Source: Candidatus Accumulibacter sp. ACC003
Lineage (GTDB): Bacteria; Pseudomonadota; Gammaproteobacteria; Burkholderiales; Rhodocyclaceae
NCBI RefSeq assembly: GCF_907163085.1
Contig: NZ_CAJQTX010000003.1
Span: 1 to 64,000 of the forward strand
Direction: 5' to 3'
DNA: 64,000 nt
The position numbers were made by a program, and so were the translations under genes. This document shows positions 1 to 8,543 of this stretch, piece after piece (positions within the stretch are counted from its first letter, which is position 1; each line of letters begins with the position of its first letter). A model generated the notes under the pieces. It saw only the letters and a list, made by a program, of their open reading frames with translations. It did not search any database and was not told where the DNA came from.

Positions 1-1431
1 CACCGCGAGCACCCCGAGATACCGTCCGACCCATCCAGCAGGTAGGAAGCGTCCCGGCCATCATATGGAACGGTGCGCCCGAGAAAGGCCAGTCCCAGGC
101 GGCGGGAACGCCCAGAGTGCGGCGCTTCCTCAACAGGCGAGAATGCCCATGCTGGATGCGTTACAGGTAGGGATGGATCGGGCACAGATTCGGCAGGATC
201 AGCTCGCGCCGGAGAGACCGGCAACGAGCAGGAAGGTGATCGACAGGAAGGACAGGGTCGTGCCCCTGCTGACACGTGGTATGAAGTGCCGGACGCTGAA
301 GGTATGTCTGAATCGCATGTTGATCTGCTCGGTACCGAGGACGACACCGGAGATGCCGCCGAGGAAGCCGAAGCTGACCAGCGAGATGAACATGCCCGAG
401 AACACCGGGTTGCCCCAGGGAGCCTTGCGCAGCCACTCGAAGAGGCCGTTGGTGAAACCTTTGCGCCTTTGCGCGGCTTTCGATCGCACCGGGAACCGTG
501 AAACCGTGGATCATCGACGCCATCACCGCGAAGTACATGAAGTACGAGGTGTTGAGCACTTTCCACTCGGCGCTCATGCCCGGGTCGGACAGCAGGTGGT
601 GCGCGCTGGCCAGTTGCAGGAAGAGGATGTAGAGCAGGAAGGCAAAGCGCGAAACTTTCTCGGACAGCGGCTTGGCGTTGAACAGCACGGCGGCGGTCAG
701 ATACCAGACCGAGACGTGTGCGGCAACGTTGATCTGCTGCGACGAGTGCCCAGGCCCCACCACACCATGCGGTACAACTGCGCGTCGATTTCCTTGATCC
801 AGCCCATCGACCAGAAGAAGGTCGGGATCAGGATGCCGGCGCCGGAGAGGATGGTGAAGGTGGCGATGATCGCCGCGGTCAGCGCGCCGAAGGTCACCAG
901 TGGCAGCGAACCCTGGTAGGTCTTGTCCTTCTTGGCGACGACCAGCGTGCCGAAGAAGACGCAAGTGCCGAGCAATGCACCGACGGCGACCAGGATGATG
1001 CCCAGGTAGAAGTGCGGTTGCGCCTGCATCGGTACGTACGAGGTGAACATCACGCTCGATTCACCCTGGAAGATCGCGACGTTGGTGATGATGCCGCCGA
1101 CGACCATCAGCCAGAAGCCTAGCCAGGCGACCTTCGGTGCCGCTATTCGACAACGCAGCAGCGTCGATGAGGCGAAGTAAAGAACGGCCATTTCGAAGAA
1201 CAGGATCCACAGGATCAGCATGTCGATGCCGTGGGCGGTAAGGATCAGGTAGAACTGGTCGGCGGGCAGCAGCTTGATCGCCGGCCAGCGGGTGAGGATC
1301 ACCAGCAGCGCGGTGACGCCGCCGACGAGCAGCCAGAGGACGCCGGCGACGGCATTCCAGCGCATCAGTTTCTCGGCCTGGTCCTCAAACTGCATTCCCG
1401 AGATCGGACAGGTACGGTACGTGGTTGCCAT
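1..1431 (-). pseudogene. ba3-type cytochrome c oxidase subunit I, 3' half frameshifted, runs off the window
   Basis: Heme-copper oxidase catalytic subunit, inner membrane, reducing O2. The 5' part (1431 down to about 750) is intact and encodes several membrane helices, with LTAHG supplying a heme-ligand His. Homology then continues but changes frame repeatedly. GHSSQQINVAA (CuB His) starts in a new frame near 750. The same frame carries the SAHHLLSDPG His pair and runs to about 490. GGISGVVLGTEQINM follows in another frame. The segments matching GHFHxTVSxGTTLSF (about 290-250), RELILP (near 195) and TLGVPxxW (near 110) each need further shifts. At least five indels therefore lie in about 750 bp, whereas I see none in the rest of the window. 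This is either a decaying gene or poor sequence at a contig end. It starts 4 bp downstream of the subunit II stop, as in a co-transcribed operon. Confidence 0.85.
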
Positions 1432-1435
1432 CTAT

Positions 1436-1987
1436 TTACTCCCCCTTTTTCGTCACGTAGATACGGCCGAGCATCGAGGAATGGCCGATACCGCAGTATT
1501 CGTTGCAGACCACGGCGTAAGTACCAGCCTTGGTCGGCGTCATTTTGACCACGTGCTCATAGCCGGGGATCACCTCGATGTTGATGTTGACCGGTTGCAG
1601 CGAAAAGCCGTGCAGGTAATCCATCGACGACAGGTGGATCTTGTAGGTTTGACCTTCCTCGAGTTCGAGGATCGGGTACCAGGCCCACAGGCGGGCGATC
1701 AGGTAGCCGTCACCACCAGCGGGGACCTTGACCACCGGGATGTCCTGGTCGGTCTCGGTACGGATGGTGTTCTCGGCGATGAATTTCTCGGCCTTGGCGG
1801 CGAACAACTCGGGGGTGATCCTGTACGCCTCGTTGGACAGGTTCTGCTTCCCGTAGACATGCCAGTAGATCATCATGCCGAACATGATCATCCCCCACAC
1901 GAAGGCGATCGCTATCCACGCCCATTCGACCTTGTCGATGGGTTGCTTCCACCAGAGCCGATCTGACGGCGGCAGAATTGCACTCAT
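1436..1987 (-). CDS. coxB: cytochrome c oxidase subunit II (ba3-type, CuA)
   Basis: CuA-bearing subunit that accepts electrons from cytochrome c and passes them to subunit I. The 183-residue protein has a single N-terminal membrane helix (about 22-42) and a periplasmic cupredoxin domain. CuA ligands are visible as H126 (in DYLHGFSLQ) and the CNEYCGIGHSSM motif (C161, C165, H169, M172). Short length and one membrane anchor fit the ba3/B-type subunit II rather than the longer two-helix aa3 type. It lies between the small subunit upstream and subunit I downstream. This gene is intact, unlike subunit I. Confidence 0.95.
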   Translation of the reverse strand: MSAILPPSDRLWWKQPIDKVEWAWIAIAFVWGMIMFGMMIYWHVYGKQNLSNEAYRITPELFAAKAEKFIAENTIRTETDQDIPVVKVPAGGDGYLIARLWAWYPILELEEGQTYKIHLSSMDYLHGFSLQPVNINIEVIPGYEHVVKMTPTKAGTYAVVCNEYCGIGHSSMLGRIYVTKKGE

Positions 1988-2017
1988 ATTTCTTTCTCCC
2001 TGATGTGACTGACTGGC

Positions 2018-2167
2018 TTACTTGGCAACCGGCGTGTTCATGATGTCGATGATGCCCCACAGGATGTAGAGCAAGCCAGGCGACGCCACACCGAGAAACA
2101 GCAGCAGGAAGTGGTTGTCCAGCAGCTTCTGCATGAACGGGATGTCGTCATCTTTCTCGTCGACCAT
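2018..2167 (-). CDS. small single-helix subunit of the ba3-type oxidase (subunit IIa-like)
   Basis: A 49-residue protein with an acidic N-terminus followed by one hydrophobic helix (LLLFLGVASPGLLYILWGII). Its position directly before subunit II and its one-helix layout match the subunit IIa-type peptides of B-family oxidases. The start is ATG at 2167, because a GGAGG ribosome site lies 7 nt upstream; the same frame is open further upstream but without a ribosome site. It is the first gene of the operon downstream of the FNR-type box. The functional assignment is by position and topology, not by a catalytic motif. Confidence 0.7.
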   Translation of the reverse strand: MVDEKDDDIPFMQKLLDNHFLLLFLGVASPGLLYILWGIIDIMNTPVAK

Positions 2168-2258
2168 GGGTAGTCCTCCATCACTGATTGGCGCTCGTGG
2201 CGCTTGGTATTTGCCGCTAGCGGCGAATTTCTTGGGCTTTCGGGGCACAATTGGCGGA

Positions 2259-2301
2259 AGGATACCCGCTCTTGGCGGGCTTTTGATTTGATGCACGTCA
2301 A
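2259..2301 (-). promoter_or_regulatory. FNR/ANR-type box with class II spaced -10, oxidase operon promoter
   Basis: Read on the minus strand, TTGACGTGCATCAA (2301-2288) matches the FNR-family consensus TTGAT-N4-ATCAA at 9 of 10 fixed positions. A TATCCT hexamer lies at 2264-2259. The centre-to-centre distance is about 33 bp, as expected when an FNR-family dimer sits near -41.5. Transcription would start near 2253, about 85 nt before the small-subunit ATG. This suggests low-oxygen activation of the oxidase operon. The geometry is visible; the regulator is inferred. Confidence 0.55.
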
Positions 2302-2415
2302 GAACGCGGAAAGACGGCGGTTGCCGGCAAAGCCAGCAAGGACGGGGCTTGCAGGCCCGGCCCTGCGACCCGTTGTCGCAGCTGCCGGAGCGCTCGGAGA
2401 GGCGCTTAATGGGCC

Positions 2416-2421
2416 TATAAT
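2416..2421 (+). promoter_or_regulatory. candidate -10 element of ctaA
   Basis: A perfect TATAAT lies 38 nt before the ctaA ATG. I find no good -35 hexamer 16-18 bp upstream, so this would be a weak or activator-dependent promoter. The FNR-type box is too far upstream (about 130 bp from the expected start) to act as a class II site here. Confidence 0.4.
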
Positions 2422-2459
2422 CCGCGCTTCGCTCATCCTCTCTTGGCCGGGTTCCTGGT

Positions 2460-3506
2460 ATGGACAAAGTCGCTCGTCGGCAAATCGCGCTCTGGCTGTT
2501 GATCTGCAGCGCCATGGTCTTCTCGATTCTGGTCGTCGGTGGCGTTACCCGCCTGACGCATTCGGGTCTGTCGATCGTCGAGTGGAAGCCGCTCATCGGC
2601 GTCGTGCCGCCGCTCAACCAGAGCGAATGGGACGAAACGTTCGACAAGTACAAGCAGACGCCCGAATACCAGAAAGTGAACCATCAGATGTCGCTCGACG
2701 AGTTCAAGGGCATCTTTTTCTGGGAGTACTGGCACCGTGTTCTGGGGCGCCTGATCGGCGTCGTCTTCCTGCTGCCATTCCTCTATTTCTGCTGGCGACG
2801 CAAGGTCGAGCGGGCGCTGGTGCCGAAGCTGCTCGGGATCTTCCTGCTCGGCGGCATGCAGGGGGCGATGGGCTGGTACATGGTCAAGAGCGGCCTGGTC
2901 GATGACCCGCGCGTCAGCCACTACCGGCTGACTGCACATCTGTCGCTGGCTTTCCTGATTTTCGTGGCGATGTTCTGGCTGGCGCTCGGGCTGCTCGCCG
3001 AGCGCACCCGCACGACCAGCGATGCGACGCTGCGAGGCTTGCAGCGCATCGGCTTCTGGCTGCTGATCCTGGTCGGCTACATGGTCGTCAGCGGTGGTTT
3101 CGTCGCCGGAATTCGCGCCGGCAAGGCGTACAACAGCTTTCCGCTGATGAACGGCCACATCCTGCCGCCGGAAAGCTTCGTCATCGATCCCTGGTACCTC
3201 AACTTCTTCAACAACATGGCGCTGGTTCAGTTCGACCATCGCCTGGGCGCCTGGCTGCTGGCCTTCCTGGTGCCGTGGTTCTGGTGGAAGATCAAATCGG
3301 CGGCCGCGGTGTCGGCCACCGCGCGGCGGGTCGCGACGCTGCTTCTGGTGGTGCTGTTGGTGCAGATCGTGCTCGGAATTTCGACGCTGTTGCTGGCCGT
3401 TCCGGTCGGGCTGGGCGCTGCGCATCAAGGCGGGGCGATGCTCGTCCTCGGGATGCTGCTGTGGTTGAACCATGAATTGCGGGTGGCGCGCGAGTGGCGC
3501 TTGTGA
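2460..3506 (+). CDS. ctaA: heme A synthase (CtaA/COX15, type 2)
   Basis: Inner-membrane heme A synthase that oxidises the C8 methyl of heme O to a formyl group to make heme A for the oxidase. The 348-residue protein has about eight membrane helices. The four expected heme-ligand histidines are present in their usual settings: EYWHR, LTAHL, FDHRLG and AAHQG. The catalytic-region Glu is present in FFWEYWHR. VGGVTRLTHSGLSIVEW near the start is typical of the family. It is divergent from the oxidase operon, consistent with a shared cofactor-supply role. The start is an ATG with no strong ribosome site. Confidence 0.95.
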   Translation: MDKVARRQIALWLLICSAMVFSILVVGGVTRLTHSGLSIVEWKPLIGVVPPLNQSEWDETFDKYKQTPEYQKVNHQMSLDEFKGIFFWEYWHRVLGRLIGVVFLLPFLYFCWRRKVERALVPKLLGIFLLGGMQGAMGWYMVKSGLVDDPRVSHYRLTAHLSLAFLIFVAMFWLALGLLAERTRTTSDATLRGLQRIGFWLLILVGYMVVSGGFVAGIRAGKAYNSFPLMNGHILPPESFVIDPWYLNFFNNMALVQFDHRLGAWLLAFLVPWFWWKIKSAAAVSATARRVATLLLVVLLVQIVLGISTLLLAVPVGLGAAHQGGAMLVLGMLLWLNHELRVAREWRL

Positions 3507-3519
3507 GGAGCATTACCCG

Positions 3520-4452
3520 TTGATCAGCAGCCCGGCCTGGCGCTTGCGGCGAATCCACCGGACAGCGCTGCTGCTGACCGCGTTGTCGCTGTTGGTGGTG
3601 CTGCTCAGCGCCTACCTGCGGCTCAATGGCGCTGGCCTGGCTTGCGCGAATTGGCCCGCGTGTTACGGGCAGCTGCTGCGCGGCGAGGTGCAGGCGCCGG
3701 CGCTGGCCTTGCCGCGACTGCTGCATCGTGCTGCCGCGTCGCTGATCCTGTTGCTGGTCGGCTACCTGCTCTGGCTGTGCCTGCGTCGTCCGTCGATGCG
3801 GCAGCTGCTGCGTCCGGCGACGCTGCTGGCCGTGCTGGTGCTGGCGCTGGCGCTGCTCGGCTTCTGGAGTTCGGACCCGCGCCTGTTGCTGGTCGGTTTT
3901 CTGAACATTCTCGGCGGCCTCGGTCTGGTGACTTGCTCGTGGCGAGTAGTGCTCGTCAGTAGCCCCGCCTACCCGGAACGCGCGCGCGCTTCGACGCCGA
4001 CGCTGGCGCTGCGTCTCGGTGCGGCCGTGTTGTCACTGACGGTCGTTGTTGGCGCGCTGATCGGTGCTGGTTCGGCCGCGCTGGCTTGCCCTTCGTTTCC
4101 CGACTGTGGCGGCCAGTGGTGGCCGGCGGCGGTCGGCTGGCCCGCTTGGCAAGGCTTCGCGACGCTGGCTGCGGTGCCGCCGGCCGGCGACACGGCGGCG
4201 GTGACGCTGCATCTGTTGCACCGTTGGGGGGCGCTTGCCGCGCTGCTGCTGCTGCTGGCTGCTGCTGCGCTGCAGACGCTGACTGACGACGCCACGCGCA
4301 AGCTGGCGGTGGTTTTGCTGCTGCTGCTCGCCGGCGAAGTTGCGCTCGGTGGGCTGGTGGTGCGCAGCGGCTTCAATCTGTCACTGGCGGTTGCCCATGT
4401 CGTCGGTGCCGCGGCGCTGCTGGCGGCGCTGAGCAGCCTGCGCCGACGCTAG
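3520..4452 (+). CDS. second COX15/CtaA-family protein
   Basis: A CtaA-like membrane protein of about 310 residues with around eight helices, following ctaA by 13 bp. It has the paired-cysteine loops of type 1 CtaA (CANWPAC after helix 1 and CPSFPDC in the second half) and heme-type histidines in LLHRAA, LLHRWG and VAHVVG. The helix where a fourth His is expected reads LLLVGFLNILGG and has none. I start it at TTG 3520, which has GAGGAG 9 nt upstream; an in-frame ATG at 3472 would overlap ctaA by 35 bp. Likely role is in heme A formation or oxidase assembly; catalytic competence is uncertain. Confidence 0.8.
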   Translation: MISSPAWRLRRIHRTALLLTALSLLVVLLSAYLRLNGAGLACANWPACYGQLLRGEVQAPALALPRLLHRAAASLILLLVGYLLWLCLRRPSMRQLLRPATLLAVLVLALALLGFWSSDPRLLLVGFLNILGGLGLVTCSWRVVLVSSPAYPERARASTPTLALRLGAAVLSLTVVVGALIGAGSAALACPSFPDCGGQWWPAAVGWPAWQGFATLAAVPPAGDTAAVTLHLLHRWGALAALLLLLAAAALQTLTDDATRKLAVVLLLLLAGEVALGGLVVRSGFNLSLAVAHVVGAAALLAALSSLRRR

Positions 4453-4500
4453 CTACACTTCAGGACGCGGCGCCGCCTGGCGCGCACCCAGCGGCCTCGT

Positions 4501-4977
4501 CTAGTGGTGCTGGTGGTCGCTGGCCGGTGCCGCCATCGCCGTCAGGTCGCGGACCTCGGCCTTGATCTGGACGGTCTCGACCTGCTTGTCGGGGCCCTCG
4601 ATTTGCAGCGTCAGCGGTACCGAATCACCCTTCTTCAGCGGCTGTTTGAGGTTCAGCAACATGACGTGGTAGCCACCCGGGGCCAGGTGCACAGGCGTGC
4701 CGGCAGGCAAGGCCAGGCGCTCGACGGCGCGCATTTTCATGATCCCACCGTCCATCTTCATTTCGTGGATTTCGCTGACGCCGGCTGCCGGGCTGACTAC
4801 CCCGACCAGCGCCGCGCCGGATTTGCTGGTGATTTCCAGGAAGGCGCCGGTTGCCTGCTGGCCGCTGACGGTGCCGCGTACCCACGCATCCTTGACCTCG
4901 ACGTCGCCGGCGAGTGCGCTCGCCGCCGCGGCGCCAAGCACGATGGCCAGCGCCAGTTGGATTCTTCTTGCTTTCAA
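4501..4977 (-). CDS. periplasmic copper chaperone PCu(A)C
   Basis: A 158-residue secreted protein with a signal peptide of about 23 residues (LALAIVLGAAAASALAG). The PCu(A)C copper site is visible as H and M residues spread through EIHEMKMDG, MKMR and GGYHVMLL, matching the H(M)x10Mx21HxM pattern. The family carries Cu(I) to the CuA or CuB site of cytochrome oxidases together with SCO proteins. The His-rich end (DHQHH) may add copper binding. It is the last gene of the SCO - DUF1318 - PCu(A)C operon and converges on the ctaA-like gene. Confidence 0.92.
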   Translation of the reverse strand: MKARRIQLALAIVLGAAAASALAGDVEVKDAWVRGTVSGQQATGAFLEITSKSGAALVGVVSPAAGVSEIHEMKMDGGIMKMRAVERLALPAGTPVHLAPGGYHVMLLNLKQPLKKGDSVPLTLQIEGPDKQVETVQIKAEVRDLTAMAAPASDHQHH

Positions 4978-5080
4978 GCTGTACTCCTCGGTCGTTCAGG
5001 GGAGGCTGGATTATAGACGGCGGCCGGCGCGGCGCGGCTGCGACAAAATGCCGCAAGCGACGCTTGCCTAGCTGCCGCGT

Positions 5081-5503
5081 TCAGGGCTTCTGGTGCCAGT
5101 TGCCTTGCGCGTCCTCGACCCACCAGCCGGAATGAAACTGCGCTTTCCAGCGCTTGACCTGCGCTTCGCGGGCGGCCGGCTCGGCGTCCTGGCCGCCGTG
5201 CGCTTCGGCAAGGGCGTAGATCAGCGAGTTGCGGTCCGGGTTTTCCTGGTCGATGAGTTTCTCGGCGATCTGCCGTTGCGCCAGGTTGAGCCGGCTGCCG
5301 TCACGGATCTTGATCATGCCGTCGTTACCGAGGCCGATGATCCCGGGATCGTAGAAATAGACCAGTCGCGAGCTTCGTTGCGCGAGCGTGTGCCTGACGA
5401 TGATCACCGGCGGCGTGCCGATATCGAGATTGATCGGGTCGCTGGGCGGCGCGGCGGTGGCCGGCAGCGAAAGGAAGGCGAGGAGCAAGAGCAGGCGTTT
5501 CAT
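5081..5503 (-). CDS. DUF1318 (YdbL-like) periplasmic protein
   Basis: A 140-residue protein with a clear signal peptide (KRLLLLLAFLSLPATA). The middle has the GLGNDGMIKIRDGS segment and the end has GWWVEDAQGNWHQKP, resembling the C-terminal GxxVxxxNGxW of DUF1318/YdbL proteins. The molecular function of the family is unknown. It lies 18 bp downstream of the SCO gene and upstream of the copper chaperone, so a role near oxidase copper assembly is plausible but is only inferred from position. Confidence 0.8.
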   Translation of the reverse strand: MKRLLLLLAFLSLPATAAPPSDPINLDIGTPPVIIVRHTLAQRSSRLVYFYDPGIIGLGNDGMIKIRDGSRLNLAQRQIAEKLIDQENPDRNSLIYALAEAHGGQDAEPAAREAQVKRWKAQFHSGWWVEDAQGNWHQKP

Positions 5504-5521
5504 TTCATGTCTCCTGAACGG

Positions 5522-6106
5522 TCATTTGCCGGCGAGCAAGAGCTTGATGTCGGCGGCGATGCTGGCCGGCGTTTCGCCGTGGCGGACCAGCAGACGGATC
5601 CGACCCTGCGGGTCGAAAACGAAGCTGCCGGTCGAGTGATCGATGCTATAGCTGTCGGGCGTCTTGCCGGACTGTTTGGCGTAGAAGACCTTGAAATCCC
5701 TGGCCACTGCCTTGGTCGTCGCGGCGTCGCCGCGCAGCCCGATGAAGCTGGGGTCGAAGGCGCTGACGTATTGCGACAGCAACTGTTCGGTGTCGCGGTC
5801 GGGGTCGAGCGTGACGAACAGCACTTGCACCTGGCTGGCCTGGTCGCCGAGGCGCGACAGCACTTCGCGCATCGCCGACAGCGTCGTCGGGCAGACGTCG
5901 GGACACTGCGTATAACCGAAGAATACGACCACCGCCTTGCCCTTGAAGTCGGCCAGATGACGCAACTGCCCGTGCTGGTCGGTCAAGGCGAAGTCCTTGC
6001 CCCAATCGACCTGGGAAATGTCGGTCGACTTGAACGCGTGCGGTGTCGGCGAACACCCGGAAAGCAGCAGGCCGAGGGCAAGGATCAGCGTCGAGAGTAT
6101 TTTCAT
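5522..6106 (-). CDS. SCO1/SenC/PrrC-family copper chaperone lipoprotein
   Basis: A 194-residue thioredoxin-fold protein that delivers copper to, or maintains thiols of, the CuA site of cytochrome oxidase. The N-terminus is a lipoprotein signal with lipobox LLSGC (C18). The copper ligands are present: CPDVC (C68, C72) and H157 in IDHSTG. FFGYTQCPDVCP and TLDPDRDT are SCO hallmarks. It is the first gene of the three-gene copper-delivery operon, directed away from the racemase gene. Confidence 0.94.
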   Translation of the reverse strand: MKILSTLILALGLLLSGCSPTPHAFKSTDISQVDWGKDFALTDQHGQLRHLADFKGKAVVVFFGYTQCPDVCPTTLSAMREVLSRLGDQASQVQVLFVTLDPDRDTEQLLSQYVSAFDPSFIGLRGDAATTKAVARDFKVFYAKQSGKTPDSYSIDHSTGSFVFDPQGRIRLLVRHGETPASIAADIKLLLAGK

Positions 6107-6516
6107 GTTGTCAATTGCCGGCCGTAAGCGCCTGGCGTGAGGAAGTGGGGTGTGGAGGCCAAGGTCTGGTGAGCCGTGAGCCTGCTCGCCGACGTTCAGC
6201 GCCTACTCGGCAACGATCGGCAGCAAGCGTGTGCTGTTCACCGGGTGTTGCTGCTCGCCGGCGCTCGGCGCGAACAGCTGCTGGCGTCGCGTCGGGCATT
6301 ATCGGCGCCGCGCTGCTTTGCCGCCTTGATGGAAGTTAATCATTGTCCGTCATTCTGTGGCGTCGGCCCAAGGATATTTCCGGCGGCAGCGGCCGCTCGA
6401 TACGGCTACCGCGCTTGACAAGCGTCGCGTAGCGGGCAAGCTGGACGGCCAGGCTTGGCAAGCGTATCGATTCGCGACACGCACGCCAGCGCACGACGAC
6501 TCTGGAGGAGGCGTGC
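6107..6516. other. intergenic, divergent promoters expected; nothing firm seen
   Basis: This 410-bp gap separates the divergent SCO operon and the racemase gene. It must hold two promoters. A TTGACA at 6415-6420 has no convincing -10 at 16-18 bp. There is a short AT-rich patch near 6333-6353. I see no coding potential with a recognisable product and no RNA gene. Confidence 0.5.
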
Positions 6517-7212
6517 TTGAAGGTCATTGGTCTGATCGGTGGCATGAGTTGGCAGTCGACGATCCCCTACTACCGGATCATCAACGAAGCCGTCAGCAAG
6601 CGGCTCGGCGGCCTGCATTCGGCCAGGCTGCTGCTCTACAGCGTCGATTTTGACGAGGTCGAGAAGTTGCAGCGCGCCGGCGATTGGGCCGCCGCTGGCG
6701 AGTTGCTCGGACGAGCGGCCGCGCTCCTGCAGGTCGCCGGTGCCGACTTCCTGGTGTTGTGCACCAACACCATGCACCGGGTGGCGCCGGCCATCGAGGC
6801 CGCGGTCGCCATCCCCTTGCTGCATATCGCCGATCCGACCGCCGACGCAATCCGCGGCGCCGGCCTTACCCGGGTGGCGCTGCTCGGCACGCGCTTTACC
6901 ATGGAGCAGGCCTTCTATCGTCAGCGCCTGTACCGGCGCGGTATCGACGTGCTGCTGCCCGCGCCGGCGGAGCGCGAGTTGGTGCATCGGGTGATCTACG
7001 ACGAACTGTGCCGCGGGCAGTTGCACGACGCGTCGCGTGCCGAGTATCGACGAATCATCAAGCGCCTGGTCGCCGCGGGCGCGCAGGCGGTGATTCTCGG
7101 CTGTACCGAAATTTCCTTGCTGATCGACGCCGGTGACGCCGCCGTGCCGCTCTTCGACACGACGCAACTGCACGCGGCTAAAGCCGCCGAGTGGGCGCTC
7201 GCCGACGGCTGA
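6517..7212 (+). CDS. aspartate/glutamate racemase family protein
   Basis: A cofactor-independent amino-acid racemase of 231 residues, the usual size. It opens with the family's IGLIGGMSWQST. The two catalytic cysteines are present: C82 in LCTNTMH and C196 in LGCTEI. They lie in the two pseudo-symmetric halves as expected. Substrate (Asp, Glu or another) cannot be fixed from sequence; it resembles the YgeA type. The start is TTG at 6517, chosen because TGGAGGAGG lies 6 nt upstream. It converges on the EamA transporter gene with only 28 bp between stops. Confidence 0.92.
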   Translation: MKVIGLIGGMSWQSTIPYYRIINEAVSKRLGGLHSARLLLYSVDFDEVEKLQRAGDWAAAGELLGRAAALLQVAGADFLVLCTNTMHRVAPAIEAAVAIPLLHIADPTADAIRGAGLTRVALLGTRFTMEQAFYRQRLYRRGIDVLLPAPAERELVHRVIYDELCRGQLHDASRAEYRRIIKRLVAAGAQAVILGCTEISLLIDAGDAAVPLFDTTQLHAAKAAEWALADG

Positions 7213-7240
7213 CAGACGGTCGCCGCATGGCGGGCGGCGA

Positions 7241-8161
7241 TCAGCGCGCGTGGCCTTGTCGCCGCGGCAGCTTGCGGCGGCGATCGAGCAAGGCCAGCGC
7301 CTCGTTGGCGAACAGCGCGCCAAGGACCAGCGCGCCGCCGGTCAGCGTGCTTGCCGTCGGCGTTTCGCCGGCGCCGAGCCACGCCCAGCTGACGCCAAAA
7401 ACGACTTCAAGCAGGCCGAGCAGGGCGATTTCGGGCGCCGTCAGTTCGCGCGACACGCGCACCAGCAGCAGGCACGGTAGCGCCAATTGCACGCTGCCGA
7501 GCATCGCCAGCAGCGCCAGGTCGTGCGTCGACGCCTGGAACGGCAGCGCCAGGGGCAGGGTGTAGAGCGCCGACAGGACGGCGCCGATCAGCACCGCCGG
7601 CAGCATGTCGTGGCGCACTGGACGGGCCGGAACGACCTGGCCGTGGCCGGCGTGCTGCAGCATCGTGAAGTTGAGTGCCGCCGCCAGGGGAACGGCCAGC
7701 GCCACCAGCGTACCGGTCAGCGACAGCCCCGAGCTCGCTTCCTGTCCGAACATCCAGGCAATTCCCAGGCTGGCGACCGCGATTGCCAGCCAGGTCCTGA
7801 GCGGTAGGCTGTGGCGCAGAAAAATGCGCGCGAACAGGGCGGTGATCAAGGGCCCGATGGCCATCGTCACCAGCACGTTGGCGACGGTGGTCAGCGTAAT
7901 GGCGACCATGAAGGCGGTGAACATCACCGACCAGCAGAAACCCGAGAACCACACCGGCCAGGGCGCGCGCAGCAGTGTGCGCCACAGGCCTGCGCCACGG
8001 ATCAGCGTCAGCGCAATGCTCAGCGTCACGGCGTTGAAGATGCTGCGCCAGAAAGTGACCTCGAAGCTGCCGGCGTACTCGAGATGGCGGGAAACGACCC
8101 CGGCGACGCTCCACAGCAGCGTGATCAGGATCATCAGGGCCAGCGCACGGCGGTGCGACAT
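7241..8161 (-). CDS. EamA/DMT-family transporter
   Basis: A ten-helix drug/metabolite transporter of 306 residues made of two EamA repeats (about 8-140 and 155-290). The N-terminus ALMILITLLWSVAGVVSRHLE and the ALLGLLEVVFGVSWAWLGAGE segment near the end are typical. I start it at ATG 8161, where a GGAAG lies just upstream and the first helix follows at once; an open frame extends further but would add 95 residues of non-membrane sequence. The substrate is unknown. Confidence 0.88.
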   Translation of the reverse strand: MSHRRALALMILITLLWSVAGVVSRHLEYAGSFEVTFWRSIFNAVTLSIALTLIRGAGLWRTLLRAPWPVWFSGFCWSVMFTAFMVAITLTTVANVLVTMAIGPLITALFARIFLRHSLPLRTWLAIAVASLGIAWMFGQEASSGLSLTGTLVALAVPLAAALNFTMLQHAGHGQVVPARPVRHDMLPAVLIGAVLSALYTLPLALPFQASTHDLALLAMLGSVQLALPCLLLVRVSRELTAPEIALLGLLEVVFGVSWAWLGAGETPTASTLTGGALVLGALFANEALALLDRRRKLPRRQGHAR

Positions 8162-8543
8162 TTCAGCGCTTCCTGCCCGCCAGGGGCGACGCGGTCGGAG
8201 AAAAGGCAGCCATTGTGCCGCATTTGCCGCGAAATTTGCGCCCGCAATTTGGCAATCTGCGGGAAGGGTAATTGCCAGAAACTGTGGCTGGACGATGAGG
8301 TCGCGGCGCTCCTCGCCGTCAGCGTTTGCGCAGCCGCCGGCATTGGCAACGTAGGGGGTCAGCAAAGCGAACTGCTGGAAGCAAAGTGACTGCCGTGATC
8401 GGCGGCGCTGGCTTCGATGATTCGCAAATGTTGGGCGCCCTCCCACAGGCGCCGATGCGAAAATTATTGCGATATGCGCAATGGGAAGCAGGTATTATCC
8501 CGGACTGCTTGGTAGGCACTAATTTAGGGGGAGGGAAGGGAAT
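8162..8543. other. intergenic region between divergent genes
   Basis: This 382-bp gap separates the EamA transporter and the lipoprotein gene. The only structured signal I see is the inverted repeat and -10-like element at 8466-8498, annotated separately. No convincing gene on either strand. Confidence 0.5.
8466..8498 (+). promoter_or_regulatory. inverted repeat ATTGCG-N5-CGCAAT with downstream -10 TATTAT
   Basis: The perfect 6-bp inverted repeat occupies 8466-8482 and a TATTAT hexamer lies at 8493-8498, about 45 nt before the lipoprotein ATG. No consensus -35 is present. The repeat overlaps where a -35 would be, so it could be an operator or activator site. Function is inferred from geometry only. 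Confidence 0.35.

Noticed and set aside
700-800. Programmed frameshift in the oxidase subunit I gene
   Set aside because: No slippery site is evident and several further indels follow, which points to decay or sequence error instead.
2265-2284. Hairpin CCCGC/GCGGG followed by TTTT on the plus strand
   Set aside because: Resembles a terminator but no plus-strand gene ends upstream and the stem is only 5 bp; it lies inside the divergent promoter region.
6415-6437. TTGACA considered as the racemase promoter
   Set aside because: No acceptable -10 hexamer at 16-18 bp spacing.
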